From contig NZ_LBJG01000024.1 of assembly GCF_028128765.1 (NCBI RefSeq), positions 1,240,001 through 1,304,000 on the forward strand: a stretch of DNA of 64,000 nt, in the 5' to 3' direction. Below the pieces are notes generated by a model. The model had not been told where the DNA came from, searched no databases, and worked only from the letters and a program-made list of their open reading frames with translations. This document shows positions 42,005 to 51,101 of the stretch, piece by piece. Both the position numbers and the translations under genes were made by a program. The DNA is from Bradyrhizobium sp. CCBAU 51627. Lineage in GTDB: Bacteria > Pseudomonadota > Alphaproteobacteria > Rhizobiales > Xanthobacteraceae. Position 1 is the stretch's first letter; each line of letters begins with the position of its first letter.

Positions 42005-43717
42005 ATGACGAGTGGCTTGCGCAAGGGTCTGACGAGCTATGGCGATGCCGGCTTCTCGCTGTTCCTGCGCAAAGCGTTCATCAAGGCCATGGGCTATTCC
42101 GACGATGCGCTGGAGCGCCCGATCGTCGGCATCACCAATACCTATAGCGACTACAACCCCTGCCACGGCAATGTCCCTCAGATCATCGAAGCCGCCAAGC
42201 GCGGCGTGATGCTGTCGGGCGCGATGCCGTTCGTGTTCCCGACCATCTCGATCGCGGAGAGCTTCGCGCATCCGACCTCGATGTACCTGCGCAATCTGAT
42301 GGCGATGGACACCGAGGAGATGATCCGGGCGCAGCCGATGGATTCGGTGATCGTGATCGGCGGCTGCGACAAGACGCTGCCGGCCCAGGTGATGGCGGCG
42401 ATCAGCGCCGATCTGCCGACGGTGGTCATTCCCGTGGGACCCATGGTGGTCGGCCATCACAAGGGCGAGGTGCTGGGCGCCTGCACCGACTGCCGCCGCC
42501 TCTGGGCGAAATACCGCGCCGGCGACATGGACGATGCCGAGATCGAGGCGGTGAACGGCCGGCTCGCGCCATCGGTGGGCACCTGCATGGTGATGGGCAC
42601 GGCCTCGACCATGGCCTGCATGATCGAAGCAATGGGGCTGTCGCTGCCGATGAGCGCGACGATCCCGGCGCCGCATGCCGAGCGATTCCGCCTCGCCGAG
42701 GCCAGCGGTCGCGTGGCTGCCGAAATGGCCAGGACCAAGGGTCCGAAGCCGAGCGAGCTCTTGACGCCGGCCTCCTTCAAGAATGCGCAGGTCGTGCTGC
42801 AGGCGATCGGCGGCTCGACCAACGGACTGATCCATCTGACGGCGATGGCGCATCGTTCGCCGCACCGGCTCGATCTCGCAGCGTTCGACCAGATCGGCCG
42901 CGAGGTACCGGTGCTGGTCGATCTCAAGCCGTCCGGCGAGCATTACATGGAGCATTTCCATCACGCCGGCGGCGTGCCGAAGCTGCTGGCGCGGCTCGGC
43001 GATCTCGTCGATCTCGATGCGAAGACGATCTCGGGCCAGACGCTGCGCGACGTCGTCGCCAGTGCGGAAGACGTGCCAGGGCAGGACGCGATCCGCTCGC
43101 GCGACGATCCGATCAAGAAAGAGGGCGGCCTCGCCGTGCTGCACGGCAACCTCGCGCCGCGCGGCGCCGTGATCAAGCAGTCGGCCGCGAGCCCGAAGCT
43201 GCTGAAGCATACGGGGCGCGCCGTGGTGTTCGAATCCGTCGAGGATATGACCTTGCGGGTCGACGATCCAGATCTCGACGTCACCGCCGACGACGTGCTC
43301 GTCCTGCGCAATGCCGGCCCCAAAGGCGCGCCGGGGATGCCCGAGGCCGGCTATCTGCCGATCCCGAAGAAGCTCGCGCGCGGCGGCACCAAGGACATGG
43401 TGCGCATTTCGGATGCGCGCATGAGCGGCACCGCGTTCGGCACCATCGTTCTCCACATCACGCCGGAATCCGCTGTCGGCGGACCGCTGGCGCTGGTGAA
43501 AAACGGCGACAGGATCAGCCTGGATGTCGCCAAGCGAAGCATCGAGCTTTTGGTCGATGCGGCCGAGCTGGAGCGCCGGCGCGCGGCCTTGAAGCCGCCC
43601 CCGGCGCGCGATGAAGCGCGGCGCGGCTATGCCTGGCTGTTCAACGAGACCATCATGCAGGCCGATGAGGGCTGCGATTTCGATTTCATGCAGAGGACCG
43701 GGAAGAAGACCGAGTAA
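42005..43717 (+). CDS. IlvD/Edd-family dehydratase, probably sugar-acid specific
   Basis: A 570-residue iron-sulphur dehydratase. Cluster cysteines lie in NPCHGNVPQI, GGCDKTLPAQVM and GTCMVMGTASTMA; the C-terminal domain has RISDARMSGTAFG and HITPESAVGGPLALV. Members dehydrate dihydroxy acids (IlvD), phosphogluconate (Edd) or free aldonic acids such as arabonate or gluconate. The divergent FCD-GntR regulator and TRAP genes downstream favour a free sugar acid. The ATG has AGGAG upstream. Confidence 0.9.
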   Translation: MTSGLRKGLTSYGDAGFSLFLRKAFIKAMGYSDDALERPIVGITNTYSDYNPCHGNVPQIIEAAKRGVMLSGAMPFVFPTISIAESFAHPTSMYLRNLMAMDTEEMIRAQPMDSVIVIGGCDKTLPAQVMAAISADLPTVVIPVGPMVVGHHKGEVLGACTDCRRLWAKYRAGDMDDAEIEAVNGRLAPSVGTCMVMGTASTMACMIEAMGLSLPMSATIPAPHAERFRLAEASGRVAAEMARTKGPKPSELLTPASFKNAQVVLQAIGGSTNGLIHLTAMAHRSPHRLDLAAFDQIGREVPVLVDLKPSGEHYMEHFHHAGGVPKLLARLGDLVDLDAKTISGQTLRDVVASAEDVPGQDAIRSRDDPIKKEGGLAVLHGNLAPRGAVIKQSAASPKLLKHTGRAVVFESVEDMTLRVDDPDLDVTADDVLVLRNAGPKGAPGMPEAGYLPIPKKLARGGTKDMVRISDARMSGTAFGTIVLHITPESAVGGPLALVKNGDRISLDVAKRSIELLVDAAELERRRAALKPPPARDEARRGYAWLFNETIMQADEGCDFDFMQRTGKKTE

Positions 43718-43776
43718 GGACTGACAACAAGCGCTCAGACCGCTGAAAGCGGCGAGCGATAACACAGGGGGGGACG

Positions 43777-44772
43777 ATGACTGCACGATCCATGCGTGCG
43801 TTGCTGGCTGCGGCCGCCATGCTGTTCGTCACGGGCGCGGGGGCACAGGATGTGAAGCATTATCGCTTCGCCTATGACCAGCCCCGCAACACCGGCTACT
43901 CCATCGCCGGCGACCTCTTTGCCGACAAGCTCAAGGAATTGAGCAAAGGCACCATGATCATCGACCAATATCCGGGCGCCCAGCTCGGGCAGGAGCCGCA
44001 GGTGCTCCAGCTCGTCAAATCCGGCGACGTCGAGTTCTCCATCGTCTCATCGGCCAACACCGCGACGATCTCGCCGCAGGCGGGCGTGATGTCGCTGCAT
44101 TATCTGTTCCGCGACGAACAGCACGTGATCAAGGGGCTTGCGGACCCCCGCGTGTTCGAAGCGCTCAAGACCATGATCGAGGAGACCACGCAGGGCCTGC
44201 ACCTGATCGGCACCGGCTCGCAGGGCGTCCGCCACATGTACTCCAAGAAGGAGATTCATAATGTCGGTGATATCAAGGGCCTGAAGGTCCGCGTGCAGGC
44301 GACCGCCACAGAAGACACGATGTTTCCGGCCTATGGTGCCCAGACCGTGCACATGCCGTTCGGCAGCGTCTACACCAGCTTGCAGACCGGCGTGGTCGAC
44401 GTCGCCGAGAACAGCATCAACGTCTACCTCGTCAACAAGCACTACGAGGTGGCGCCGGTGCTGAACATTACCGAGCACGAGGCCAACAACGCGCTGGTGT
44501 TCGTTTCCGACAAGCTCTGGCAGAGTCTCTCGGCCGAGCAGAAGGGCTGGGTGCAGGCAGCGGCCAACGAGATCAGCACCAAGGAGCCGGCGAAGGCGTT
44601 CGATCTCGAGCGCAGCGCGGCCGAGAAGCTGAAGAAGATGGGCGTCAAGGTCGTGGACAACGTCGACAAGAAGAGCTTTACGGCGATCGCCGATCCTTAT
44701 CTGGACAAGCTCGCCAAGGAGCTCGGCCCGCACGCCGAGAAGATCAAGGATCTGATCCGATCGATCAATTAG
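43777..44772 (+). CDS. TRAP transporter substrate-binding protein (DctP family)
   Basis: A 331-residue periplasmic protein with a signal peptide (RSMRALLAAAAMLFVTGAGA) and the DctP fold. The carboxylate-binding arginine is expected in DIKGLKVRVQATAT, followed by GSVYTSLQTGVVDVAEN. It captures an organic acid, here by context a sugar acid, for the DctQM permease. A GGGGGGGACG-type site precedes the ATG. It is 60 bases after the dehydratase gene. Confidence 0.93.
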   Translation: MTARSMRALLAAAAMLFVTGAGAQDVKHYRFAYDQPRNTGYSIAGDLFADKLKELSKGTMIIDQYPGAQLGQEPQVLQLVKSGDVEFSIVSSANTATISPQAGVMSLHYLFRDEQHVIKGLADPRVFEALKTMIEETTQGLHLIGTGSQGVRHMYSKKEIHNVGDIKGLKVRVQATATEDTMFPAYGAQTVHMPFGSVYTSLQTGVVDVAENSINVYLVNKHYEVAPVLNITEHEANNALVFVSDKLWQSLSAEQKGWVQAAANEISTKEPAKAFDLERSAAEKLKKMGVKVVDNVDKKSFTAIADPYLDKLAKELGPHAEKIKDLIRSIN

Positions 44773-44784
44773 GTCCAGCAAGGT

Positions 44785-44877
44785 CGTCATGCCCGGGCTT
44801 GTCCCGGGCATCCACGTTCTTCCTTCGAGCCCGCGCGAAAGTGCGTGGATGGCCGGGACGGGCCCCGGCCATGACGG
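44785..44877. repeat. Inverted repeat family D inside the TRAP operon
   Basis: CGTCATGCCCGGGCTTGTCC ... GCATCCACG on the left mirrors CGTGGATGGCCGGG ... GGCCATGACGG on the right. It separates the binding-protein and small-permease genes, a place where processing hairpins adjust subunit ratios in other transporter operons. The same family recurs at 55896. Confidence 0.8.
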
Positions 44878-44899
44878 AAAGCCGCAGCCGGGGACAACA

Positions 44900-45478
44900 A
44901 TGGCCATCGCCGACAAGCTCGTAGTGCAACGCCGGCGCCATCTCAAATGGCGTTGGCTCGACTGGCTCGAGCTCGCGCTGATGATCCTTTGCGGCGTGCT
45001 GTGCTTCGGCTTCTCGCTGTCGGTCACTGCCGACGTCGTCACCCGCACCATCGGCCATCCCTGGCTGTGGCTCCAGGAGGTCACCTCGACGTTGTTCATC
45101 TACGCGATCTTCATCGGGACGGCGGCAGCGACGCGCCGCAACGATCACCTCTATCTCACCGCGATCTCCGAGGCGATGCATGGCACGCCGCGGATGATCG
45201 TCGAAGTGATCATCCGCCTGATCGTGCTCGGCGTCGCCTTCTGCCTGATCTGGTACGGTTACCAGAACTATCTTCGCGGCTTCGGCAGTTTTCGCCTGCC
45301 GTCGGGCACGCCGATCGCATCGCTCTATGTCATCATCCCGCTGTCAGGCATCCTGGTCGGCCTGTTCACGGTCGAGCAGCTCGTCAACGGCCTGCGCAAC
45401 GGTTTTGATCATCCCGAGCCACCGGACGAGGATGCCGCGCCCGTCGTCACCGAAGCGCAGGCGGGGGTGCAGCCGTGA
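44900..45478 (+). CDS. TRAP transporter small permease (DctQ)
   Basis: A 192-residue protein with four hydrophobic segments, including WLDWLELALMILCGVLCFGF and WLWLQEVTSTLFIYAIFIGT, the second being the family signature. It partners the large permease in the inner membrane. I start it at the ATG after GGGGAC; the frame remains open back through the repeat element, which I exclude. Its end overlaps the next gene by four bases. Confidence 0.9.
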   Translation: MAIADKLVVQRRRHLKWRWLDWLELALMILCGVLCFGFSLSVTADVVTRTIGHPWLWLQEVTSTLFIYAIFIGTAAATRRNDHLYLTAISEAMHGTPRMIVEVIIRLIVLGVAFCLIWYGYQNYLRGFGSFRLPSGTPIASLYVIIPLSGILVGLFTVEQLVNGLRNGFDHPEPPDEDAAPVVTEAQAGVQP

Positions 45479-46815
45479 GCGCACCTGTCGTCCTGGCCTT
45501 GATGTCGATCTGCTTCCTGTCGTTCGGCTATCTCGGCGTGCCCGTGCCGTTCTCGCTGATGGCCGGCGTCTTCATCGGCGCGATCCTGTCCGACGTCTCG
45601 CTCGCCGCGATCATCCAGAAGATCTTCGACGGCGTCGATTCCGAGGCGTTGCTCGCCATTCCGTTCTTTCTCTTGGTCGGCGAGCTCATGAGTTCGGCGA
45701 ACGTCGTGGTGCGAATAGCCAATCTGTCGGTGTCGCTGGTCGGACATATCAGGGGCGGGCTGTCGCAGGTCGTCGTCGTCTTCAGCATGTTCTTCTCGGA
45801 GATGTCGGGCTCGACCACCGCGGACGTCGCCGTGATGAGTCGTGCGCTGGGCGGCCCGATGAAGCGCGAGGGCTACGAGCCCGCCTTCATCGCCGCGATC
45901 ATCGCGTCAGCTTCGACCATTGCGGCGCTGGTGCCACCGAGCATCACCGCGGTCGTCTATGGCGCGGTCGGCAACGTCTCGATCGCCGGCCTGTTCATGG
46001 CGGGCGTGGTGCCTGGCCTGATGATCGGCTTCGGTCTGATGATCTACTGCTATTTCTTCGGCCCCTCGGGCCTGCGCAAGCCGCGCGCGCCGCTGCGGCA
46101 GGTGGTGTTCGCGGCCGGCGATGCGGCCCTGCCGCTGATGATTCCGGTGATCTTGTTAGGAGGCATCCTGACCGGCTGGTTCACGCCGACTGAGGCCGGC
46201 GTCGTCGCCGTGGTCTGGATCATCCTGGTGGTGATCCCCGCGCTCAATCGCGGGCACTTCCGAAAGATCCCGTACGATTTCTGTCTCGCGGGGCTGATCT
46301 TCTCGCTGCCGCTGATCACCATCGGCGCCGCCAACGCGTTCGGCTGGATGCTCGCTTACTTGCGTGGCGCCAGCTACATCGCCGAGATGATCACCTCGAT
46401 TGCAGGCCACGATCCGCATCTGATCATGCTGCTGATGGTGCTTCTGTTCACCGTGGTCGGCGACTTCATCGAGCCGGTCCCGACCATCATCATCTTCATG
46501 CCGCTGGTCAACACGCTGACGGAGGCCGGCGACATCAACGGCGTGCATATGGGCGTGGTGCTGATCGCAACGCTCGCCTTCGGCCTGATCACGCCGCCTT
46601 ATGGCCTCGTGCTGTTGATGGCATCGAAATTCGTCGGCATCAGCTTTGCGAAAGCGTTGCGCGCCGCGCTGCCGATCTATGTGGTGTTCTTCGCCACCAT
46701 CGCATTTGCGATCTACTTCCCGAGCGTCGTGCTGTGGCTGCCGCGGCACGTGCTCCCCGAGTCGGTCGGCTGCTTCAAGTCGCCGGCGGGCACGGGCTAC
46801 ATCTGTCCGCAGTAG
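45475..46815 (+). CDS. TRAP transporter large permease (DctM)
   Basis: A 446-residue membrane protein with about 12 hydrophobic segments. Family stretches include IPFFLLVGELMSSANV, FFSEMSGSTTADVAVMS, ASASTIAALVPPSITAVVYG and GDFIEPVPTIIIFMPL. It forms the sodium-driven transport channel with DctQ. The GTG start lies in a GTGA overlap with DctQ, showing coupling. The gene ends four bases from a convergent enoyl-CoA hydratase gene. Confidence 0.95.
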   Translation: MSAPVVLALMSICFLSFGYLGVPVPFSLMAGVFIGAILSDVSLAAIIQKIFDGVDSEALLAIPFFLLVGELMSSANVVVRIANLSVSLVGHIRGGLSQVVVVFSMFFSEMSGSTTADVAVMSRALGGPMKREGYEPAFIAAIIASASTIAALVPPSITAVVYGAVGNVSIAGLFMAGVVPGLMIGFGLMIYCYFFGPSGLRKPRAPLRQVVFAAGDAALPLMIPVILLGGILTGWFTPTEAGVVAVVWIILVVIPALNRGHFRKIPYDFCLAGLIFSLPLITIGAANAFGWMLAYLRGASYIAEMITSIAGHDPHLIMLLMVLLFTVVGDFIEPVPTIIIFMPLVNTLTEAGDINGVHMGVVLIATLAFGLITPPYGLVLLMASKFVGISFAKALRAALPIYVVFFATIAFAIYFPSVVLWLPRHVLPESVGCFKSPAGTGYICPQ

Positions 46816-46819
46816 CGCG

Positions 46820-47614
46820 CTACTTGCTCTTGCTGGTGAACTTCTTCACGGCCACGCGGAATTCGTCCGTGTTCATCGCCATGATGATCTTGTGCTCCTC
46901 GGCATCGAGCTGCTGTTTTACCGGCGTGGTCGCGGCTTGATGGACCAGTGCCTTGGTGCCTGATATGGCCGCCGGCGGATTCTGCGCCAGGCGCTCGGCC
47001 AGCTGCCGCGTCGCCGCCTTCAGCTCGGTCGCGGGGACGATTTTGGCGACCAAGCCCCACTCATAGGCCTGCTGCGCGGTAAAATTGTCCTCGGCGAGGA
47101 AAATCTGCAGCGCGCGGCGCGCGCCGACCGTGCCGACGATCCCGACCGTGGAGCCGCCATCCGGGGATACGCCGATCTTGGCGTAAGCGGGCGTGAACTT
47201 CGCATCTTCAGCGGCGATGCAGAGATCGGTGATGAAGGCAAGGCCCATGCCGGCGCCGGCGGCCGAGCCGTGCACGCTCGACAGCGAGATCTTTGGCATA
47301 CGCCTGATGATCTCGATGAAGGCATGATAGTGCCTGAGCAGCTCGCCGACCACAGGCGTCACATTGTTGGCTTCGGCCGCAGCCCCAATGGTCTGCAGAT
47401 CGCCGCCCGCCGAGAAGGCGCGGCCTTCACCCTCGAGCACCACGACGCGGATGGCATCGTTGCCCTCGATGAACGCCGCGAGCTGCTCGAGCTTCTGCGC
47501 AATCGCAAGGTTGACCGAGTTGAACGCGGCGGGGCGGTTGAGCGTGATGGTGGCGATCGCGCCATCGATCCGCAGCAGCGCGGGATCGTCGGGCTTTGAG
47601 ACGGGAGCTGGCAT
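46820..47614 (-). CDS. Enoyl-CoA hydratase/isomerase family protein
   Basis: A 264-residue crotonase-fold protein: TLNRPAAFNSVNLAIAQ, GRAFSAGGDLQTIG for the oxyanion hole, and SVHGSAAGAGMGLAFITDL. At the second catalytic region it has the sequence YAKIGVSPDGGSTVGIV, with Asp where hydratases usually have Glu, as in isomerases of the PaaG type. The start giving MPAPVSKPDD is the best placed. Tightly convergent with the TRAP operon but not obviously related to it. Confidence 0.88.
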   Translation of the reverse strand: MPAPVSKPDDPALLRIDGAIATITLNRPAAFNSVNLAIAQKLEQLAAFIEGNDAIRVVVLEGEGRAFSAGGDLQTIGAAAEANNVTPVVGELLRHYHAFIEIIRRMPKISLSSVHGSAAGAGMGLAFITDLCIAAEDAKFTPAYAKIGVSPDGGSTVGIVGTVGARRALQIFLAEDNFTAQQAYEWGLVAKIVPATELKAATRQLAERLAQNPPAAISGTKALVHQAATTPVKQQLDAEEHKIIMAMNTDEFRVAVKKFTSKSK

Positions 47615-47804
47615 CTGAGAAATCCCCGGCAAGAGGTTCGCTACTGCAACTAAATCGCAGAAGGCGCGGGGTGACAATCCCCGCTTACGGGCCTTGCGTC
47701 GGGCGGAATGATCGGCTCATATGGGCCGCCTTCGTTTAGGGACGGACACGAGCGCCGGCTCCTCCTAGGCTAGCCAAGCCATCTTTAGCGAGAGAGGGGA
47801 CGAC

Positions 47805-47846
47805 ATGGGTCACGCTCGTGTCTTGAAGAAATGGGCTGTCCAATGA
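47805..47846 (+). CDS. 13-codon leader ORF overlapping the next start codon
   Basis: GAGAGGGGA sits five bases before an ATG that opens a frame reading MGHARVLKKWAVQ; its TGA stop overlaps the ATG of the FAD oxidoreductase as ATGA. The ribosome site here is far better than that of the enzyme gene itself. It may load ribosomes for the downstream gene by coupling. Confidence 0.4.
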   Translation: MGHARVLKKWAVQ

Positions 47847-49063
47847 CGGAAGGTCCGGTGATCGTTGTCGGGGCCGGCCACGGCGGCTACCAGGTCGCGG
47901 CCTCCCTGCGCCAGGCGGGCTTTGCCGAGCGGATCTGCCTGATCAATGACGAGGCGCATCTGCCGTATCAGCGGCCGCCGCTGTCCAAGGCCTATATCAA
48001 GGGTTCGGCCGGGCCGGAGAGCCTGATGTTCCGCCCCGAAAAATTCTACCAGGACCAGAAGATCGAGCTGATCGCAGGCCGCGCGGTCTCGATCGATCGC
48101 GCGGCGCGCAAAGTGCTGCTCGCCTCGGGGGAGACGCTGGCCTACGGCCACCTCGTGCTGGCCACCGGCGCGCGCAACCGCCTGCTTGATCTGCCCAACG
48201 CCAATCTGCCCGACGTGAAATATCTGCGCATCCTCGACGAGAGCGAGGCGCTGCGCCAGATCATGCCGTCGAAGACGCGCGCCGTGATCATCGGCGCCGG
48301 CTTCATCGGCCTCGAATTCGCCTCCACCGCGCGCATCAAGGGGCTTGAGGTCGACGTGCTCGAACTTGCGCCGCGCGTCATGGCGCGCGCGGTCACGGCC
48401 GAGGTCTCGGACTATTTCCAGGCGCGGCATCGCGAGGCCGGCATCCGCATTCACCTCGGCGTGCAGGCGACCTCGATCGAGGCCGAGAACGGCAAGGTCA
48501 CCGGCGTCAGTCTCAGCGACGGACGGCATCTGCCCGCCGACCTCGTTGTGGTCGGCGTCGGTGTGCTGCCGAACATCGAGCTTGCGGCCGAGGCCGGGCT
48601 GCCGGTCGCGGCCGGTATCATCGTCGACGAATATCTTTCGACGGCCGATCCGAATATTTCGGCGATCGGCGATTGCGCGCTGTTTGCAAGCCCGCGCTTC
48701 GGCGGCTCGCTGCGGCTGGAATCGGTGCAGAACGCCACCGACCACGCCCGCTGCCTCGCGGCGCGGCTGACCGGGGACGGGAAGCCGTATGACGGCCGTC
48801 CCTGGTTCTGGAGCGACCAGGGCGACGACAAGCTCCAGATCGCCGGCCTCACCACCGGCTATGACCGCGTCGTGCTGCGCGGCGATCCCGCCAAGAAGGC
48901 CTTCTCCGCGTTCTGCTATCACGGCGACAAGCTGCTCGGAATCGAATCGATCAACCGCGCCGGCGATCATATGTTCGGCCGCCGCTTGCAGGCGATGGAT
49001 CGCTCGATCACGCCGGAGCAGGCGGCGCACGAAAGTTTCGACCTGAAGAGCGCGCTGGCCTGA
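47843..49063 (+). CDS. FAD-dependent ferredoxin/rubredoxin-type reductase
   Basis: A 406-residue flavoprotein of the putidaredoxin/rhodocoxin reductase type. FAD motif VIVVGAGHGGYQVAASL, conserved LPYQRPPLSKAY, NAD motif AVIIGAGFIGLEFAS near residue 150, and the C-terminal FAD segment ISAIGDCALF. It passes electrons from NAD(P)H to a [2Fe-2S] ferredoxin, usually for a cytochrome P450 or oxygenase; no such partner is next to it. The ATG overlaps a short leader frame; an in-frame ATG lies 12 bases earlier. Confidence 0.9.
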   Translation: MTEGPVIVVGAGHGGYQVAASLRQAGFAERICLINDEAHLPYQRPPLSKAYIKGSAGPESLMFRPEKFYQDQKIELIAGRAVSIDRAARKVLLASGETLAYGHLVLATGARNRLLDLPNANLPDVKYLRILDESEALRQIMPSKTRAVIIGAGFIGLEFASTARIKGLEVDVLELAPRVMARAVTAEVSDYFQARHREAGIRIHLGVQATSIEAENGKVTGVSLSDGRHLPADLVVVGVGVLPNIELAAEAGLPVAAGIIVDEYLSTADPNISAIGDCALFASPRFGGSLRLESVQNATDHARCLAARLTGDGKPYDGRPWFWSDQGDDKLQIAGLTTGYDRVVLRGDPAKKAFSAFCYHGDKLLGIESINRAGDHMFGRRLQAMDRSITPEQAAHESFDLKSALA

Positions 49064-49978
49064 TCAGCCGGCGCTGAGCACAGCCGCCACCTCCGCGGCC
49101 GTCGGCATCGACGGCCCGGCGCCCATCCGCTGCACGCTGATCGAGGCGGCGGCATTGGCGAACGCGAGGGCTGCGCGCAGAGGCACGCCGTCGGCGAGTT
49201 GCGAGGCCAGCGCGCCGACGAAGCAGTCGCCGGCGCCGGTGGTATCAACCGCCTTCACGACGCGGCCTGGCACGGCAAATTCCTCGCTGCCGGCGAGGGC
49301 GAGCACGCCGCGTTTGCCCAGCGTGATGCAGATGGTCTGGTCCTCGCGCGCCTGAAGCTGTCGCGCCACCGCGATGATTTTGGCGGCCTCGTCGCTGTCG
49401 GAAAGTTCGCTGCCGGCAAGGAACCCAAGCTCGGTTTCGTTCAGCACGAGGATGTCGACCAGCGCGAGCAGCTCGCTCGACATCTTTTGCGCGGGCGCCG
49501 GATTGAGCAGCGTCGTGCTGCCTGCGCTCCGGGCGCGCTGGAAGAATGCGGCAATGGTCGGCAGCGGGATCTCGAACTGGCTGACGGCGACATCGCCCTT
49601 TGCCAGCGGCACCTCAGCGACGTCATCCGCGCTGACCAGCCCATTGCTGCCGGGAATCACGACGATGGTGTTGTCGGAAGCGGCAACCGTGATGATCGCG
49701 GTGCCGGTGTGCGTGTCGGCCTCGCGCACGGAGCCGAGATCGATGCCCTGGGCACCGAGGAATGCCCTCAGCTCAGCCCCAAAAGCATCCTTGCCCAGCC
49801 GCCCAATCAGCGTGGTCTTCGCGCCGAGTCTGGACGCAGCCACGGCCTGGTTCGCGCCCTTGCCGCCCGGGAAATACAGCACCTGCCGGCCCGCGACGGT
49901 CTCGCCGACCCTGGGGTGGCGATCGGCGGTCGCCACCACATCCATGTTGATGCTGCCGGCGACGAAGACGCGCCCCAT
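49064..49978 (-). CDS. rbsK: Ribokinase (PfkB family)
   Basis: A 304-residue sugar kinase. The N-terminal signature FPGGKGANQAVAASRLG and the C-terminal DTTGAGDCFVGALA, with its catalytic aspartate, are those of ribokinase. It phosphorylates ribose or a related pentose with ATP. The stop codon abuts the convergent reductase stop with no gap. It lies ten bases after a second PfkB gene on the same strand, so the two kinases are cotranscribed. Confidence 0.88.
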   Translation of the reverse strand: MGRVFVAGSINMDVVATADRHPRVGETVAGRQVLYFPGGKGANQAVAASRLGAKTTLIGRLGKDAFGAELRAFLGAQGIDLGSVREADTHTGTAIITVAASDNTIVVIPGSNGLVSADDVAEVPLAKGDVAVSQFEIPLPTIAAFFQRARSAGSTTLLNPAPAQKMSSELLALVDILVLNETELGFLAGSELSDSDEAAKIIAVARQLQAREDQTICITLGKRGVLALAGSEEFAVPGRVVKAVDTTGAGDCFVGALASQLADGVPLRAALAFANAAASISVQRMGAGPSMPTAAEVAAVLSAG

Positions 49979-49988
49979 GACAGATTTC

Positions 49989-50882
49989 CTAAACGCGAAC
50001 TTCGAACTCGTGCCTGACTTTGGCGATGTCGACAAGGGTCGGCAGGCCGGCCTCGTTGCCGAGGCGCTGGATCTTGAAGGTCGAGGCCGCGCGGGCGAAG
50101 TCGAAATGCTCGCGCCAGCTTTTGCCGGGATGGGCCAGATAGGAATAGACATAGGCGCCGTGGAAGACGTCGCCGGCGCCGTTGGTGTCGATCACGCGCT
50201 CGCGCGGGATCGGCATCGCCGGCATCACCTGCACCGTCCCGGTCTCGTCGTACCAGAGCAGGCCCTTCTCACCCATGGTGACGCCGCCGATCTTGCAGCC
50301 GCGGCTCTTGAGATAATCGAGCATCTTCTCCGGCGTCAGGTCCATCTGCTCGCACAGGCGTTCGGCGACGATGGCGACGTCGATGAATTCCAGCAGCTCG
50401 TGCGTGTTGGTGCGCAGGCCGCCGCCGTCGAGCGAGGTCAGGATGCCGGCCTCGCGGCAGACCTTTGCGTAGTGGATCGCCGCATCCGGCTGGTGGCCGT
50501 CGACATGAAGCGCGCGGCAGCCGCCGAGATTGAGCATCGGGAACGGGTGGATGTGCTGGTCGTCGCGGCAGCGGACGATGGCGCGCTTGCCGTCCTTGGG
50601 CATGATGAAGGACAGCGAGGACTGGTTCACCTTCCGCCCATGCAGCGAGATCGCATATTTCGCGCACATGTCCTGGAACATGCGCCCCAGCCAGTCATTG
50701 GCGGCCGTGGCGATCAGGTCGGGCACGATGCCGAGCTTGGCGCAGCAGAACGCCGCCGTCACCGCATTGCCGCCGAACGAGACGGCGTAGTCGGAGGCCA
50801 CGTGCTTTTCGTCGCCGGTCGGCATGTGGTCGGTGATGAAGACGACGTCGATATAGGTCTGTCCGATGAAGAGAGCCTGCAT
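49989..50882 (-). CDS. PfkB-family carbohydrate kinase
   Basis: A 297-residue kinase with SFGGNAVTAAFCCAKLG and DTNGAGDVFHGAYVYSY, the second carrying the catalytic Asp. Outside these motifs it differs clearly from the ribokinase next to it, so it is not a recent duplicate. Its sugar is unknown. It is the first gene of a two-kinase unit. Confidence 0.88.
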   Translation of the reverse strand: MQALFIGQTYIDVVFITDHMPTGDEKHVASDYAVSFGGNAVTAAFCCAKLGIVPDLIATAANDWLGRMFQDMCAKYAISLHGRKVNQSSLSFIMPKDGKRAIVRCRDDQHIHPFPMLNLGGCRALHVDGHQPDAAIHYAKVCREAGILTSLDGGGLRTNTHELLEFIDVAIVAERLCEQMDLTPEKMLDYLKSRGCKIGGVTMGEKGLLWYDETGTVQVMPAMPIPRERVIDTNGAGDVFHGAYVYSYLAHPGKSWREHFDFARAASTFKIQRLGNEAGLPTLVDIAKVRHEFEVRV

Positions 50883-51101
50883 TGCTTGTCCGTGATGCGC
50901 TTGTGGTCCGGCCGGCGGGTTTACTCTAGCACCGGTTCCGTGCCGGAGACGCTGAAATTATTCGCAAAACCGGCCCGGAGCGCTTGAGGTCGACCTATGG
51001 CCGGAATACGACCATGTCAGGCTCATGCCAAGCCCGGACAAATGCCGCTTTTCGGCCGCGGGTTCCAGGTCGATCAGGAAGTCGATCAAGTAGGGGAACA
51101 G

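Noticed and set aside
41951..43786. 611-codon minus-strand open frame
   Set aside because: Antisense to the IlvD/Edd dehydratase, which has all its family motifs; no ribosome site or recognisable domain.
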